From Acanthacorydalis orientalis (lineage: Eukaryota > Arthropoda > Insecta > Megaloptera > Corydalidae): a DNA stretch of 64,000 nucleotides. The stretch spans positions 19,509,512 to 19,573,511 of the forward strand of contig CM068313.1 in NCBI GenBank assembly GCA_034766995.1, in the 5' to 3' direction. Position numbers and translations under genes: made by a program. Positions 26,940-39,726 of the stretch are shown piece by piece. The notes under the pieces were generated by a model that did not search any database, had not been told where the DNA came from, and saw only the letters and a program-made list of their open reading frames with translations. Numbering within the stretch: position 1 is the first letter of the stretch; the number at the start of each line of letters is the position of its first letter.

Positions 26940-27250
26940 AACACTACACACGGTCGTTAAAAAATTCGTTACTCGTAATAACGATATGAAAACGTGTTCA
27001 TAAAAAATCCGTTGAGTAACGAGAAAGCAAAAACACGGTTCGCTTGTTAACGAAAAGTTCATATAATGCAAGCATATATATTGCGTGTAGATACATACTC
27101 TCATACCAGCACAATACACTCACACACTGTACGGTATATAAGCTGCCTGGTTCAATTTCGTACAACGAAAGCGAAACGGCCACCATCTATAGTATTTATG
27201 AAAACGCAGAATCTGCGGGATCATTTCTAAATAAAATATGACTGAATCGT
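26940..27250. other. GC-richer intronic patch with TATA-like motif
   Basis: Unique sequence includes GGTATATAAGCTGCC near 27132. An AGATGGTGGCC core reads on the minus strand near 27180-27190. A short + strand frame (27044-27241) has no domain. A hidden promoter is possible but unproven. Confidence 0.25.
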
Positions 27251-27314
27251 GTAAGAACATATTTGAGAACGTACAGATCACACTGTTATACATGACTGTT
27301 AATATATTCATCTA

Positions 27315-27357
27315 TACATACAAATATACATATATTTATATATATATATACACATAT

Positions 27358-27426
<69 letters not shown>
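27315..27426. repeat. Interrupted (TA)n/(TACA)n microsatellite
   Basis: TA blocks separated by CA-containing interruptions (ACACAT, ACATATACAT). Confidence 0.95.
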
Positions 27427-27430
<4 letters not shown>

Positions 27431-28555
27431 TAATATTTTGTTCTAGTGATTGCTAAATAACCAAATTTAAATTAAAAAAATAATACCTGTATTTAATTTT
27501 TAGCAATAATTGTTCATAAGAATGAATGTATTAGAACGCAGGAATTTATATTTTTAATATATATATATATAAAGAGTGAGAGAGGGAGGGAGAAGAGATT
27601 AAAAAAATTATTTACAAAATTAGTTTATTGATATTATTTTCCAAAATCTTTTCTTTTGCTATTTTACTACTTTTCTTCATTTAATATAAATATCTAAAAA
27701 TAAAGTAGTATAATATTTTTAATTGTGTTACTTTGTGAGAAAAAATACGATTTTATTAGAGTTTATATCTTAGAAATGATATTATTCTTTAGTTAAATTC
27801 TTAACGCTCTTGTGAGAAAATTATTTACTTTTAAAATAAAAAATAAAAAACATTAGATCTGAACTTTGTTAATGTACAAGTATAATAAATTTTATCTGCT
27901 GATTTGATTTTAAAACTTTTCTGTTAAATCTGTACGCGTACTTTTTAACAAAGAATTTATATTATATTTTATTCAATTTCAATCATATATCATTCGAGAA
28001 TGAAGATAAAAATATAAGTCCGTACTTCAATTGGGATGGAACATAACTGAACTAAACTTGGACTAAAACATAACTGAAAAGAGTATTACTAAAATTCCAA
28101 AATATGAACTTCATTTTAGACTCAATAGAGAACATTTATTGTAAATCAATATTTACGTTAGTGTCATATTTTCTTTTTACTTGAATTTAGAATATTCTAA
28201 TTCTTCAATAAATAAAAAAGACAATTTAATTCGAAACTGTACTCTTAGTATTTACCCTGTATATATTCGAATAGAGCTAGTCTTTAACAAATATTATATA
28301 CTTATCCAATAATATGTTAATTTTTCAGAAATTTCAACTGAAAAATCAATATTATTACTAATTTAGATTTCTTAAAACGCAGTTCTACAATAATTAACCC
28401 ATATTTTATATTAATCAACAATATTTTTTTATTAATCAGACAAATTAAAAACCGGAATAAAAATGGATATTATACTAATTAATTTTTAATTATCTTATAT
28501 TTTATAATAATTACCAGTTTAATTAAAAGTGTCTGTAATTAAATAACTATTACTC

Positions 28556-28558
<3 letters not shown>

Positions 28559-28641
<83 letters not shown>
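28559..28641. repeat. (TA)n microsatellite
   Basis: About 40 TA units with one CA interruption. Confidence 0.95.
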
Positions 28642-28643
<2 letters not shown>

Positions 28644-28914
28644 AATGAAAATACGGACTGTTTTTTCTATTGATATTTATAAACGTACAAGTCATTTATT
28701 AAATATTTATTAATCATATATTATTCAATTCGTTGAATCGGTGTATGAGAATATAAATATATAATTGGATTCTTAAATATGTAGAAACACTCACGTTTTT
28801 GTTGCAGATGTCTACAGATAACATTATAATTACTACTATTTGTATTCATTTAGTAATGTAGAATATTGCAACAAAACAAATTAAATACATATTTATCACA
28901 CTCAGTATATTCAC

Positions 28915-28930
28915 ATATATATATGCATAA

Positions 28931-28971
<41 letters not shown>

Positions 28972-28982
28972 CTGTATGTATG
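28915..28982. repeat. (TA)n microsatellite with 3' TG-containing end
   Basis: Interrupted TA units end in GTATATCTGTATGTATG. Confidence 0.9.
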
Positions 28983-29139
28983 TTGTATACATGTATTTTT
29001 CTATACGTGTTTTTCTAATTCCAATGAAATATTGTGTCGTACTATTAAGTTTCAATCAAATTCGAATATCAGACATATAAATTATAATTCATCTAAGAAA
29101 ATTTAACTAGATAAATGTAAAATTTAAAGCGCAGATCTT

Positions 29140-29540
29140 TCATCCGAAATTGTACAGAAACCGGTGGCCTGGTTATGTCATATTCTTATGCAGCAAATAA
29201 ATTACTTTAAGGAAACGATATTTATCAAACGAGAACAAAAGTTTTTCGTCTCTAATAAGTATAAAAAAGTTTCGTATCATGCAGGCACGTTGTTTACGAA
29301 GTAGATATGTTATCAACTCTAATTGACTCATTAGCGCGATGGTTTTCGACCGTGTGCTAATTGCTTCTCCCGGCCACGACCCAAGACCCTTGTATCCTCC
29401 ACCTACATCTATCCATCTATTGCTATACCGGTCAAAAAGTTATGACGCGAGAATATAATTTTATCATGAACTATTCCATTGCCGAGAAGAGCGGTGTTGC
29501 TGTCGGAAAAACTTTTCGAGATCGTTAGTCATCAACGTCA
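29140..29540. other. GC-richer intronic patch, no gene recognised
   Basis: Composition rises around TAGCGCGATGG (29330), CTTCTCCCGGCCACGACCC (29366) and GAGAAGAGCGGTGTTGCTGTC (29483). No frame continues across it. It is candidate conserved non-coding sequence. Confidence 0.3.
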
Positions 29541-29689
29541 AGAAAAATTAATGATATATACAAGATACTGATTTTCTTGACTTCAAAACCGTTAGACTGA
29601 GAAACTGTTTATTATGTGCTCTGATTCGCTAAACTTGCACTTATTACAAGGAAACTAATTGCATATACATACACACATTCACAAAATCA

Positions 29690-29695
<6 letters not shown>

Positions 29696-29729
<34 letters not shown>
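29696..29729. repeat. (TA)n microsatellite
   Basis: About 16 TA units, preceded by ACATACACACATTCACA. Confidence 0.95.
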
Positions 29730-29732
<3 letters not shown>

Positions 29733-30562
29733 AATTCGTCTATAAATATTTGTCCATAAATATGTGTAGGTTTATGTATGGGTTCAGTCTACACGTTTAT
29801 TTCATGCGAGGCAAATTTTGATACATTTTGATTCAGCTATCCGATATGATAAATTTAGAACATACATTTTGACCTCATTTACTCATAATTTCACAATAAT
29901 ACTACGGTTACCATTTTTTCGCATTGTCAACATGCTGTCACATGTTGAAAATGTGTATTTAAATATGATCATGTGATACAGAACCGCATTAACCTATAAA
30001 TTCATAAAACAAATATTATGTTTTGTACGCTATCAAAAATATTTAAAACATGTTTATTAAGCAAGGTAACATCATTCATGTGATACATTTGTCGTAAAAA
30101 ATACAGAAGTGTTTATACTTCTTTCATTGTGCATTCATATTTTTTATATAATATATTTTTAGAAATTTTATTTAAACTATGTTTTTCTTCTTTTCACAAA
30201 TCTTAAAAAGGTTATTTTGCTAATAATTATTCATATATATTTTTAACACTAGTCCATTAGATAAAGATTAATTGGAATGACAAATACGTCACTTATTTGA
30301 AGTAAAATTCTATTAATTTTAAAATACAGTGATTTTTCAGAATTTTAATTAACTCTTTTTAATATATTTGTATTCAAAAATCTTCTTTGCTTAAAATGAT
30401 ACTTGATTTTGTGAGAAATATTATATAAATAAGTATTAAATTTTCGTTTATAGTGCAATATACAGTTTTTTTTCATATTGTTATAATACTTTTTTTAAAG
30501 ACACCACTCACTTCATGTTCTATTCTATTTATAATATTTACAAAAAAATAACTGAATCATAT

Positions 30563-30569
30563 GTATATG

Positions 30570-30600
<31 letters not shown>

Positions 30601-30606
30601 ATGTGT
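30563..30606. repeat. Compound (TA)n(TG)n microsatellite
   Basis: TA units followed by six TG units and TG-rich sequence to 30640. Confidence 0.95.
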
Positions 30607-30937
30607 ATTTATGTTTGTGTATGAGTGTCTGTTTGTGTGTAATATTCATAATCAAATTTGATTTATAAAACACCATAAATATTAAAAAGACATACCTAAT
30701 ACTTGAATCCGTTTTCTATTATAATTAATTGAACATAACCATACATAAATATTCCAAGTATTTCCTTTTAGTAATTATAATATGCTTGTTAATATTGTTA
30801 CATGTATTTATTTAAAATTCTCTATTGGAAAATCGTTTCATGCTGTAGACAGTAGCAATAAATGTGGTTTATCGAAGAACTTAATATGTAATTATACACT
30901 GCATTAGTGTCACAGTACATATATTCTTGTCTTTCAG

Positions 30938-31438
30938 GCGTAGACCGCGCATACCGTTCCGATGATACCGAAGATGCCGCGACGACCGACAACCCGACGA
31001 CACCATTTCCAACACCGCCACCGACGCTTGCGTCTCCTCGTTCACCGTTACCATTACATCGACAAGCATCACCGTTCCCGCTCGAAAGCACGAACGCTCG
31101 AAACCGCATGCACTACGCGACACCACAAGACCGTCATCGTGTCTCGAATTCGCGCCCCGATACCAATGAAATTATTTACGCGCCTGGTAACAAGAAGCAG
31201 CAGATGGTCAACAGTGTCGCGCGTGGTACACGTTCCAGTGGCGGAGGCAGTGGGAATAGAAGTCACCGGGGGGCTACCGGTATGACGTCATCGGGAAGTG
31301 CAACATCGACAAACAGTTGCCAAGATAATACACGCGCGGGGATCGGAAGTGGAATTGGTGCGGCACTCGGTGGAGGAACTGGAGATACAGTGACGTTTCA
31401 TCCAGAACCAGATGCGAGACGACTTTGCTTAAGTGATG
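30938..31438 (+). CDS. Candidate teneurin, cytoplasmic domain, coding exon 2 (residues 68-234)
   Basis: This 501-bp exon lies between CTTTCAG (AG 30936-30937) and a GTAGGT donor (GT 31439-31440). It completes a split Ser codon, encodes 166 whole codons and leaves one base for the next exon. The length is divisible by three and both ends are phase 1. The product is low in hydrophobics. An acidic start (RSDDTEDAATTD) is followed by a Thr/Pro-rich run with several Ser-Pro and Thr-Pro pairs, such as TPFPTPPPT and SPRSPLP, which are potential SH3/WW ligands and proline-directed kinase sites. A Gly/Ser-rich stretch follows, about residues 165-215. There is no transmembrane helix. This is what the disordered intracellular region of a teneurin would look like, but composition alone does not prove it. 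GC content is much higher than in the flanks. Long open frames on the opposite strand here are shadows of this composition. Confidence 0.75.
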
Positions 31439-31473
31439 GTAGGTTTTTTATTTTTTTCATACCTTTCTTTAAT

Positions 31474-31477
<4 letters not shown>

Positions 31478-31505
<28 letters not shown>
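31478..31505. repeat. (TA)n microsatellite
   Basis: About 14 TA units, 40 bases downstream of the exon 2 donor. Confidence 0.95.
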
Positions 31506-31507
<2 letters not shown>

Positions 31508-32159
31508 CAATATAATAACAAACATTCATTTAATTAATACTTCAATAAATAAAACAAAATGATTACATCGTATCAAAAAATTAAAATTGTAAATTCTTTG
31601 TGAATATAATTAATATAGATGTAAATACACTGAAAAAGTCATATTAATGAATGAATAAATTAATATAAAATTCCAATTTCAAATTCAATTTTAAATTATT
31701 AGATTTAGAGGAAGAACCTCAGGATCAAAGTCCGCATTTGATAAATAAACAACTATACTTTGAATTCATAAAAATTTTAATAAACTAATACATAAAGTTA
31801 TTCATATAACACAATACTTCCCGGCACTATTCATAAATTCAGTTTCAAAAATGATTTTTTCTCTCCCAAATATTATGTAAAATGTTTCTAGACAAAAATG
31901 TTCAAAAATTAATTCTTTCGATTGTTGTTTACATACATTTCAATGGCAATTTCATCATCCTCAGAGCGTTAAGGCACAAAAAAGTACAGATATTTCTAGT
32001 ACACGCAATGAAATATGAAAAAAAAATTCTGTTAATATTATATTTAACAGAAACTTATTTGAATTAATCAATATAAATCTATTTCCGGTCTAAATTTATT
32101 AATCCCCAACTATTCATTCCTTCTTAGCATGTTTTATTAATAATCCATTTTTAATTAAG

Positions 32160-32161
<2 letters not shown>

Positions 32162-32203
<42 letters not shown>
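32162..32203. repeat. (TA)n microsatellite
   Basis: About 21 TA units. Confidence 0.95.
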
Positions 32204-32206
<3 letters not shown>

Positions 32207-33469
32207 GAAAATACTCAACCAAAATTCAATTTTAACCCATTCTATTCGGAAAAATTGATAATTATTCTCCTTCAGTGACCGTAATTGTCTCATCCTGCCA
32301 AAAATAACCATAGAACATTTTGTCATTATGAAGTTCATTAATAAACGGTGACAAAATTTGACTGATATAACATCCCGAGTTAATATTTTCATTAAAAAAT
32401 AATGAATCAATTAGTCATATTCTAAAAATAACGCATCAAATTTTCACTTTCTGATCAAACAAAATAATTTAATGGAATGTGTTAGGATTTTCTGTAAACT
32501 ACGTATAGTTATTTAAAAAAATTCTGTAAGTAAAAACAAGTTACACCAAGTTATAATTAATAAACAATTAATTAAACTTAAGGCTTTAAAAGTTATGCAC
32601 AATTATGACAACAACATACGTTTAATTTATAATTTGTTTTATATTATCAGTTTTTTTTTTACAAATTTCAATCTTAATATGTAGCGATATTTTAAAACTG
32701 TTTTGAAATTAAAATTAATTCAATATCATTTTAAATAAACTATTTCTTAGTTAAAAAAATTCTCGTGAAACAAATAAAATTATTTTAATAAAAATACATT
32801 GATTAATAAACTTCTTATTAAGAAAATAATTTTTCATATTCAAACTGAACTTAATAACAAATATATAAAACTTATTATATTAAAAGATGTTAATTCATAT
32901 AATTTTTATATCACTTAAATTATGTTATATTTAGTTAAAATATCAACAAAAAAATTTTATAAAGTCTCTAATATATTATTTTTCAAATGTCCTTAAATAA
33001 ATCACATTTACCTAAACACAATTTTTAATTACTTTCAAATACAAAGTTTAAAAAAAAGTTTAATTGTTATTAGACTATATAAATAAATAATAAGATATAG
33101 TTCTGATAATATATCTTGATTATTATTGACAAATGTACGTTTAAAGTATTCACTTATTTTTAACATAGAATTTTAATACTGTTTACATTTTTTTATGTCA
33201 AGGTAATTATGCAGGCAAATATTCTACTCGCAATTTATTTTTTTATACAAAATACATTTTAATAAAGATTATTTCCTTATATTATATAGGTAAAAATATA
33301 ATTTAATTTAAATAATGTCTTCATAAAAATAAATTAACTTATAAAATTGGATCGATTTGTCAATTTGATGTTCGTCTTATAAAATTACTATATATAGAGA
33401 GTATATGTTTGCGTTTGTATTTTATTTTTATTAAGCAAACATCAAGCATATATGTATATATATATATCA

Positions 33470-34303
33470 TCATAAGCCTCTGTCAATCCACTGCTGAATA
33501 AAGGCATATTTTATGATTTTCCATTTTGTACGATTGAATGTCTCTCTTTTCCATGGATTTCTTATAAAAAATTTAATTTCCTTATCGTAACTGTTCATTG
33601 GTCTCTTTCCTGGTGTTTTTATATTCCTTAGTTCCCAGCTAATAATTTCTGCTGTCCATCGGTTGTTTTCGTTATTGCAACATTCCTCGCCCATTTCCAT
33701 TTCAAACTCCTCACTCTTCTTATTACATCTGTGACTCCAGTCTGTTTTGTATTCATTCTATTCTTTTTCAATCTCTTCTTGTTCTTCTTATCATGCATCT
33801 TTCCATACTTCTCTGTGTTGTTTAGAGTCTCTGAATGCTGTTGGCGTTAAGCATCCATGTTTCGCTGCCTTAGGTAAAGAATAATAGTATACATTGATCA
33901 AATACGTTTTTCTTCAAAATAGTGAAATTGTTGATTTGAATATTGAAGCGTTTCGTCCAAATGAGCTCCATCCCATTTTAATCCTCTTGTTTACTTCTTC
34001 AATAAATGATTCACCTTTGTTGGTAAGTTGGTCTAGATAGACATACTTCGTAACTTCTCCTATTTCTGTTACTTTTATTTAAATTTTCTTCGGACCGATA
34101 AGCATTAAACGACACTTGATTTTGCGTGATACATATTTAAGCCAATTTTTTGATTGGCATCATCTAATTCTTCTATACACTTTTGTAGCTCTTCCGAAGT
34201 ACTTTTCAAAGATAACAATATCATCAGAAAACCGGAGGTGACTGAATCTTTTGCCTTTTATTTCGATTCCTTTCTCCTCCTAGTCGAGCAATTTTAATAC
34301 TTC

Positions 34304-34305
<2 letters not shown>
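33470..34305 (-). mobile_element. 5'-truncated RTE-type LINE, 3' end of reverse transcriptase ORF, minus strand
   Basis: Read on the minus strand, with frameshifts, the order of motifs is that of an RTE-class retrotransposon. GKRFSHLRFSDDIVIF (near 34205-34245) contains the reverse-transcriptase catalytic DD. SEELQKCIEELDDANQKIGL comes next, then VTEIGEVTKYVYLDQL near 34060, then VFDQCIL and GSETWMLN near 33840-33905. VTDVIRRVRSLKWKWARNVA follows near 33670-33735, then NNRWTAEI, and finally AFIQQWIDRGL and two stops at about 33470. The copy lacks the endonuclease domain and most of the palm. It is bounded by TGATGATATATATA-like sequence at its 3' end and by a (TA)n tract at its 5' break. At least three frameshifts and one internal stop show that it is old. 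Confidence 0.88.
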
Positions 34306-34359
<54 letters not shown>

Positions 34360-34403
34360 TATATAGATATGTATATATATATATATATATATATATGCGT
34401 ATA
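34306..34403. repeat. Interrupted (TA)n microsatellite at the LINE 5' break
   Basis: Three TA blocks with GTATA and GATATG interruptions directly abut the truncated LINE. Confidence 0.95.
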
Positions 34404-35317
34404 TATCTGAACACATCAATTTGAATTTTAAAAAATGAATTAAAATTATTTAAATTGATAAAGAGTTGTTACAAATTATTCCTTTAGTAATTTTCCAATT
34501 CAGTTGCGGTTAATAATTCATAATTCATGAAAAAATATGAGAAAGTATAAAAAACTGTGTTCGAAATATTGCCCATAGGTAGATATACAAATGTGTTATA
34601 TAAATCCAAACATATCGATTCTATTTTCGTCGGGCATATATTAATGAGCCATCAATTTGAATGATAAACGTAATTATTCAATTTTCGGAATGTTATCAAA
34701 GGATGTTGTCAACAGCAATTTAAACAAATATTTATAAAAAAATGTGTCATTTTTCGTATTTTCGTTTCATACGTAAACACGTATATACGTTTACATATTA
34801 TGCCCATTTTATCAAAAAAGTAATTATTCCTTTTAACAAATAAATGAGTAGACCTAATTTATTATGATCAAAAGAGTTAATTAAAAATATAATCCATTTT
34901 CCATAACAAACACATTTGTGAATATCGACTTAGCGAGACAACGTATAACAAGCTTATGTAAAAAGCTCGTCGTTAATCTAGAAAAAACACATGCTGTTTA
35001 TCAAATTTAAACTTTTCCAGCATCCCATTTACAACGTAAATGGAAAAGTGCATACCGCAACTAACGGATATGGAAGTACATACACCTACTCGGTTGATTG
35101 TAATCTCAAATCTAATTCGACTAGACCAATACAGTACGTATAGTTTAGTATTCAACTTTATATACAGCGCCGTATTAACATTTTAATACAAACTTGTGTG
35201 TAATATTCTCATAAATAGTATAATTAAATGGCTTCCAAAAAGATATGTTTATAATATTTCAAAACAATGCAGACAGTCAAATTAGAATTTATAAGGATTT
35301 AGTTATATTAATTCTCT

Positions 35318-35380
35318 ATATATATATATATATAGACAGAGAGAAAGAGACAAAGACAGAGAGAGAAATAAATAGATATA
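35318..35380. repeat. Compound (TA)n(GA)n microsatellite
   Basis: About nine TA units, then GACAGAGAGAAAGAGAC-type purine repeats. Confidence 0.9.
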
Positions 35381-35504
35381 TAATCTGCATTTATTTCAGA
35401 ATCATTATAAAGTTTTAAATCCAATTCAAACACTTTTATGTACCCTCAGTTGAATTTCTTTACGATTAATGATCTCTTAACCAAGATGTCATAAATAAAT
35501 TCAA

Positions 35505-35509
<5 letters not shown>

Positions 35510-35546
<37 letters not shown>
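35510..35546. repeat. (TA)n microsatellite
   Basis: About 18 TA units. Confidence 0.95.
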
Positions 35547-36579
35547 TTCATTAAAGCACACGGCAAAAATAAATGGAATTTTTAAAAAAAAATCTAAGTA
35601 TTTTGTTTATCTAAATTATCCTTATTTTTTTCATTTTACCATTTCTTTATTTTCTTGTATAGTTTTGAAAAAAATTACAATTGTAATGTCTATCAGAAGA
35701 ACAGAAAATGTTCAATATTCCTTTATTTAAAATATAATAAGAGAGAAATATTTTAAAAATAATATATCAGGTTCCTAAATCGAATTTTTATATCCATTGC
35801 TTAAATAAAGTTGAGAATTATTGCGCAATATTACTTCTTAGATAATGTTTTCTTATTTAGATTTATTTATATGATAAAAATAAAGCTAATTTAATTAAAT
35901 ATTCTACTAGAGAAAAAGTTCTAAGTACGTCTAGACGAAATCGACCGATATGTGTACAGTTTTTGCTTTAAGTCTAAAAAAGGTACATGAACAGATTTTA
36001 GTTTACGTAGTGAAGTTAAATTAAAAAAGTAATTGTATCAACAGTCGTTAATTTTTAAAAAACCAACATACTTGAAATTTTGTTTAACTTATCCGCTTTC
36101 AAAATCTTTCTTAACAGGCTGACAGTTTAATTCATTTGGATATGTGTACATATTAAGATTTATAAGTTAATATTTTGTTTTCATATGATAAATAAATAAT
36201 AGAAATGTTAGAAAATTCAAAATTTTCACTTATTTTTTCTATTTTTTAATGTTGGTTTTAGAGCTAATACAATTATTTTAATAAAGAAAAAACTTTACTA
36301 ACGTATTCAGATTTCGAAATATTGTTTATTAATTTTTAATTGCTCATAATCTACGTTTCTAGTTAAAAACAAAAACCTCAGTTTTTTAATCAACTTTTAA
36401 TCAGAAAGATTTGCAATATAGAAATTAAATTTTAAATTGTTGTTCTATCTTATCTAAATGAATTCAATACAGAAATCGTATGATACGTCCCTTAGAGTAA
36501 CAACAAATATCCACATACACATAGTAACGCATACATACAAAACTGTGTAATGAGATTAACACGTAAAGTGAAGTTAAGG

Positions 36580-36745
36580 TAATGAGTGACGACTTGTAAT
36601 TAGCTTAGCGCCGGATAGATGGCGCCACTACACGTATCTCGCATCAACTAACCGAATTACGTCATTATCTACTGGAATGTCGGGCAACAGTCAGGGCCGA
36701 GCGACAACAACGCCCCGAGAGTCGCCTGTTGCAAACTATATACAT
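36580..36745. promoter_or_regulatory. GC-rich intronic patch with a strong CTCF-like site
   Basis: TAGATGGCGCC at 36616-36626 fits the insect CTCF core, pyrimidine-AGATGGCGC (established knowledge). The same patch has AGCGCCGG just upstream, then ATTACGTCAT (36657 on) and GGGCCGAGCGACAACAACGC (36696 on). It carries no open frame. Insulator or enhancer function is inference. Confidence 0.45.
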
Positions 36746-36947
36746 GAATATATATATATATATATATATATTCATTAGAACATACTCATCAGATGAGTGT
36801 GTATTTGTACTGTTTTGAACTTACTGTTTTACGATACGATGCATGACATGATCTCAAACTTTTTCATTATATAATTGACTTTCATAAATTTGTTATCCTC
36901 TTCACTTCGCTAGACGTCATTTTTAAACAAATGATATATTTGTACGC

Positions 36948-36949
<2 letters not shown>

Positions 36950-37007
<58 letters not shown>
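36950..37007. repeat. (TA)n microsatellite
   Basis: About 28 TA units. Confidence 0.95.
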
Positions 37008-37009
<2 letters not shown>

Positions 37010-37680
37010 GCATGGCCATATTATCTTGTTTTAGTTAAATAGTTATTACGGACTGAATTTAGTTACAATAAAGTAGTAAATCCCCTTGTTTATGATGTTT
37101 ATAAAACATTAATGAATTGTTTATAACAACATAAAAATTATACCTTCTTTTAAAAGCTCAAATTAGTCTTTTATGTTGATGTTAACTTCATTACCTTTTT
37201 ACGGAATTGTAATTATTATAATGAAATTAATTATGTTGCTCAAAATTATTAAGTAAATTTTAGTTTTATACTTCGTTAATTTTTTCCTTTCAAATACTTC
37301 ATTTATTAAATAATAATATTTAAAGATAAGGTTAATTATGTATAACATCAAACGTAATCAAATAAATCTTTAATACATAATAAACTATAATATTATCTTA
37401 GTGTAATAGGGACGAAAACTTTAAGATCACTTTCAAACCAGTGACCACATTAATTTCTATCGGTAACTATCCTAAAGTTAACATCAAGAACAGTTGGCGT
37501 TGGTCCGTGTGATCTTTGAACATATTCGAACATTTATGCTGTGTTCGAGGCAAGGCTTACATTAACCATTGTTGAAATTGATATCCAATATGAATATTAA
37601 GTACCATTCTCTTAATTATGTTAATCATGGTTAAGTTTTTCTCGGCTTAAGGATATGAATATTATTTTATTCATATATAT

Positions 37681-37689
37681 GTACACACA

Positions 37690-37733
<44 letters not shown>
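37681..37733. repeat. Compound (CA)n(TA)n microsatellite
   Basis: ACACACACGCA then about 21 TA units. Confidence 0.95.
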
Positions 37734-37734
<1 letters not shown>

Positions 37735-38137
37735 CCCTCTAGCAAAAGAAAATAATCTATTGAACAATTAAATTGAAATCTTAGTTACGAAAAAATGGTC
37801 AGATACACATTTTTTCATTTTCGTCTTATTAATTTAACTTAAAAATTACATTCTTTTTTATTTTGAAAAATTTACTTTAATTTTCGTATAATTTAAAAAA
37901 AAACATTAATTACATTATAGGATTAAACATATAAAAAGTATCTCACTTTATCTAAATTAATTTTAATCGTGTAAATCGTCATAGTAATTAATCATGACTT
38001 GCAAACTAGTAATGTCACATAATAATTGTCAGATTAGTTGTGTAGTCAACAGTTAATTATAAAATTACTAACCACTTTAATGAAATCAGCATTTAAAATA
38101 AACATGCATAGGCTTTACATACCTTCAGTTTTACATA

Positions 38138-38140
<3 letters not shown>

Positions 38141-38198
<58 letters not shown>

Positions 38199-38212
38199 AT
38201 GTATGTATGTAT
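38141..38212. repeat. (TA)n microsatellite with 3' GTAT units
   Basis: About 27 TA units then GGATGTATGTATGTATAG. Confidence 0.95.
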
Positions 38213-39299
38213 AGAACAACGTTATCGATTTAGAGACAAAAATTGTTTAAAGAGACAATATTTAAAATGAATTAAATTATAAAATATATAATATAAACGA
38301 TTTAAAAAATATTTAATATTAAAAAGACAACTAAGAAAAAGTTTATTTTTAATCTTCATAATGTCTAGATTCTTTCAAAAATCAAAAGTATTTTATTGGA
38401 AAATTTAGACCTCAAATATATTATATTGTAGATAAAATGGAATCGAATATAAATATGTTATTTTAGTTATCAATGTAAGTTGTGCTTCTATATAGAGTTT
38501 AATTATGGTAAATCATGGAACTTTCATCAAGGAAAAATTAAAGCAAATTCTTTTTTTATGTTTTAATTTTGTAAGTAATGTACGAAAATCACAGTTTGAT
38601 TATTTTTTAAAATTTATCAGATTTGCTAAATTATTAATAAATCTGACAACTAAAAATTATATATAAGCATATAATGAAAGTACTATATATATGTAAATAA
38701 TTAATAGACTCATTCGTGTATATTTTGTTTATTTCAGATGAACTTTTTGTAAATTGAAAGTTTAGAAGTTAAAAACTAGAATTTGTTTAAAATATCACTA
38801 TAGTTGTCATCATTCTTTATAGTTCCACAATGAATAACGTATCTGATATTGAAATTTTCTCTATAAATTAAAAAGATATCGTTTGGTTCTGTATAAGCAG
38901 ATTCATAGATATCTTACAGACACATTTATCTTTAAAGAATTATTTTTCAAAGTTTCGTTTACACAAAAAAAAACGTGAACTGAAACCAACTGATTAGATA
39001 CTAATATTTTCATCTATATTCACTAACTCACATTATTTTCTTTTTCATCATCAAGGTCAGAAAACATATCTCTCTTCCGAATATAGATCTAACTCTGAAA
39101 GAAAATAATTGTAAAAAAATAGTGTTTTTTTAAAAAAAATCTACTGGATTTATACCTATAGTGAAATTAATTCCATGACTGTAAATAGTATCTTTTAATA
39201 AGAAATATTATAATAACTATATACTCCAAATGATTAAATTCAAAATAAATAGAAATTTCAATTTTAACAAAAGTCTAATAAACGTCTAAAAGTTATTAG

Positions 39300-39444
<145 letters not shown>

Positions 39445-39471
39445 ATTATTGAAAATATACAATATTTTCAG

Positions 39472-39633
39472 ATGTTGATGAAGATTCTCCGCCTGAACCT
39501 GCACCACCAGAAGTCCCACCTCGAGGACCTTCTTTACATGCAGCTACTTTACGTCGACGTACTGAATACGCTCTTCCACTCAACGATGTATCGCAAAACC
39601 AAACAGATGGCCATAACTTCGTATCACAACAAG
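39472..39633 (+). CDS. Candidate teneurin, cytoplasmic domain, coding exon 3 (residues 235-288, proline motif)
   Basis: This 162-bp exon lies between TATTTTCAG (AG 39470-39471) and a GTATGT donor (GT 39634-39635). It is again divisible by three with phase 1 at both ends. It reads D-VDEDSPPEPAPPEVPPRGP, then an LRRRTEYALPL segment, then an Asn/Gln-rich tail ending NFVSQQ and the first base of a Gly codon. The core PPEVPPRGPSLH is very like the PPDVPPR-N-P motif I recall from the cytoplasmic domain of insect teneurins, a proline-rich SH3-ligand type sequence. This is the strongest single clue to the gene's identity. The basic RRR could act in nuclear targeting, as proposed for the cleaved teneurin intracellular domain, but that is inference. 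Further exons (transmembrane, EGF, NHL, YD repeats) must lie beyond 64000. Confidence 0.75.
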
Positions 39634-39669
39634 GTATGTCTATACGTAAATTTGTACGTTTATATACAT

Positions 39670-39671
39670 AA

Positions 39672-39712
<41 letters not shown>

Positions 39713-39726
39713 CGAGTATATATACA
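39670..39726. repeat. (TA)n microsatellite
   Basis: Two TA blocks split by CA, 37 bases after the exon 3 donor. Confidence 0.95.

Noticed and set aside
26799..27311. Several overlapping short ORFs on both strands with a TATATAAG motif
   Set aside because: Frames overlap one another without any domain, and TATA-like words are expected by chance in this composition. A promoter cannot be supported.
30822..31285. Minus-strand and alternative-frame ORFs over coding exon 2
   Set aside because: They overlap a + strand exon with correct splice borders and matching phase; they are composition shadows.
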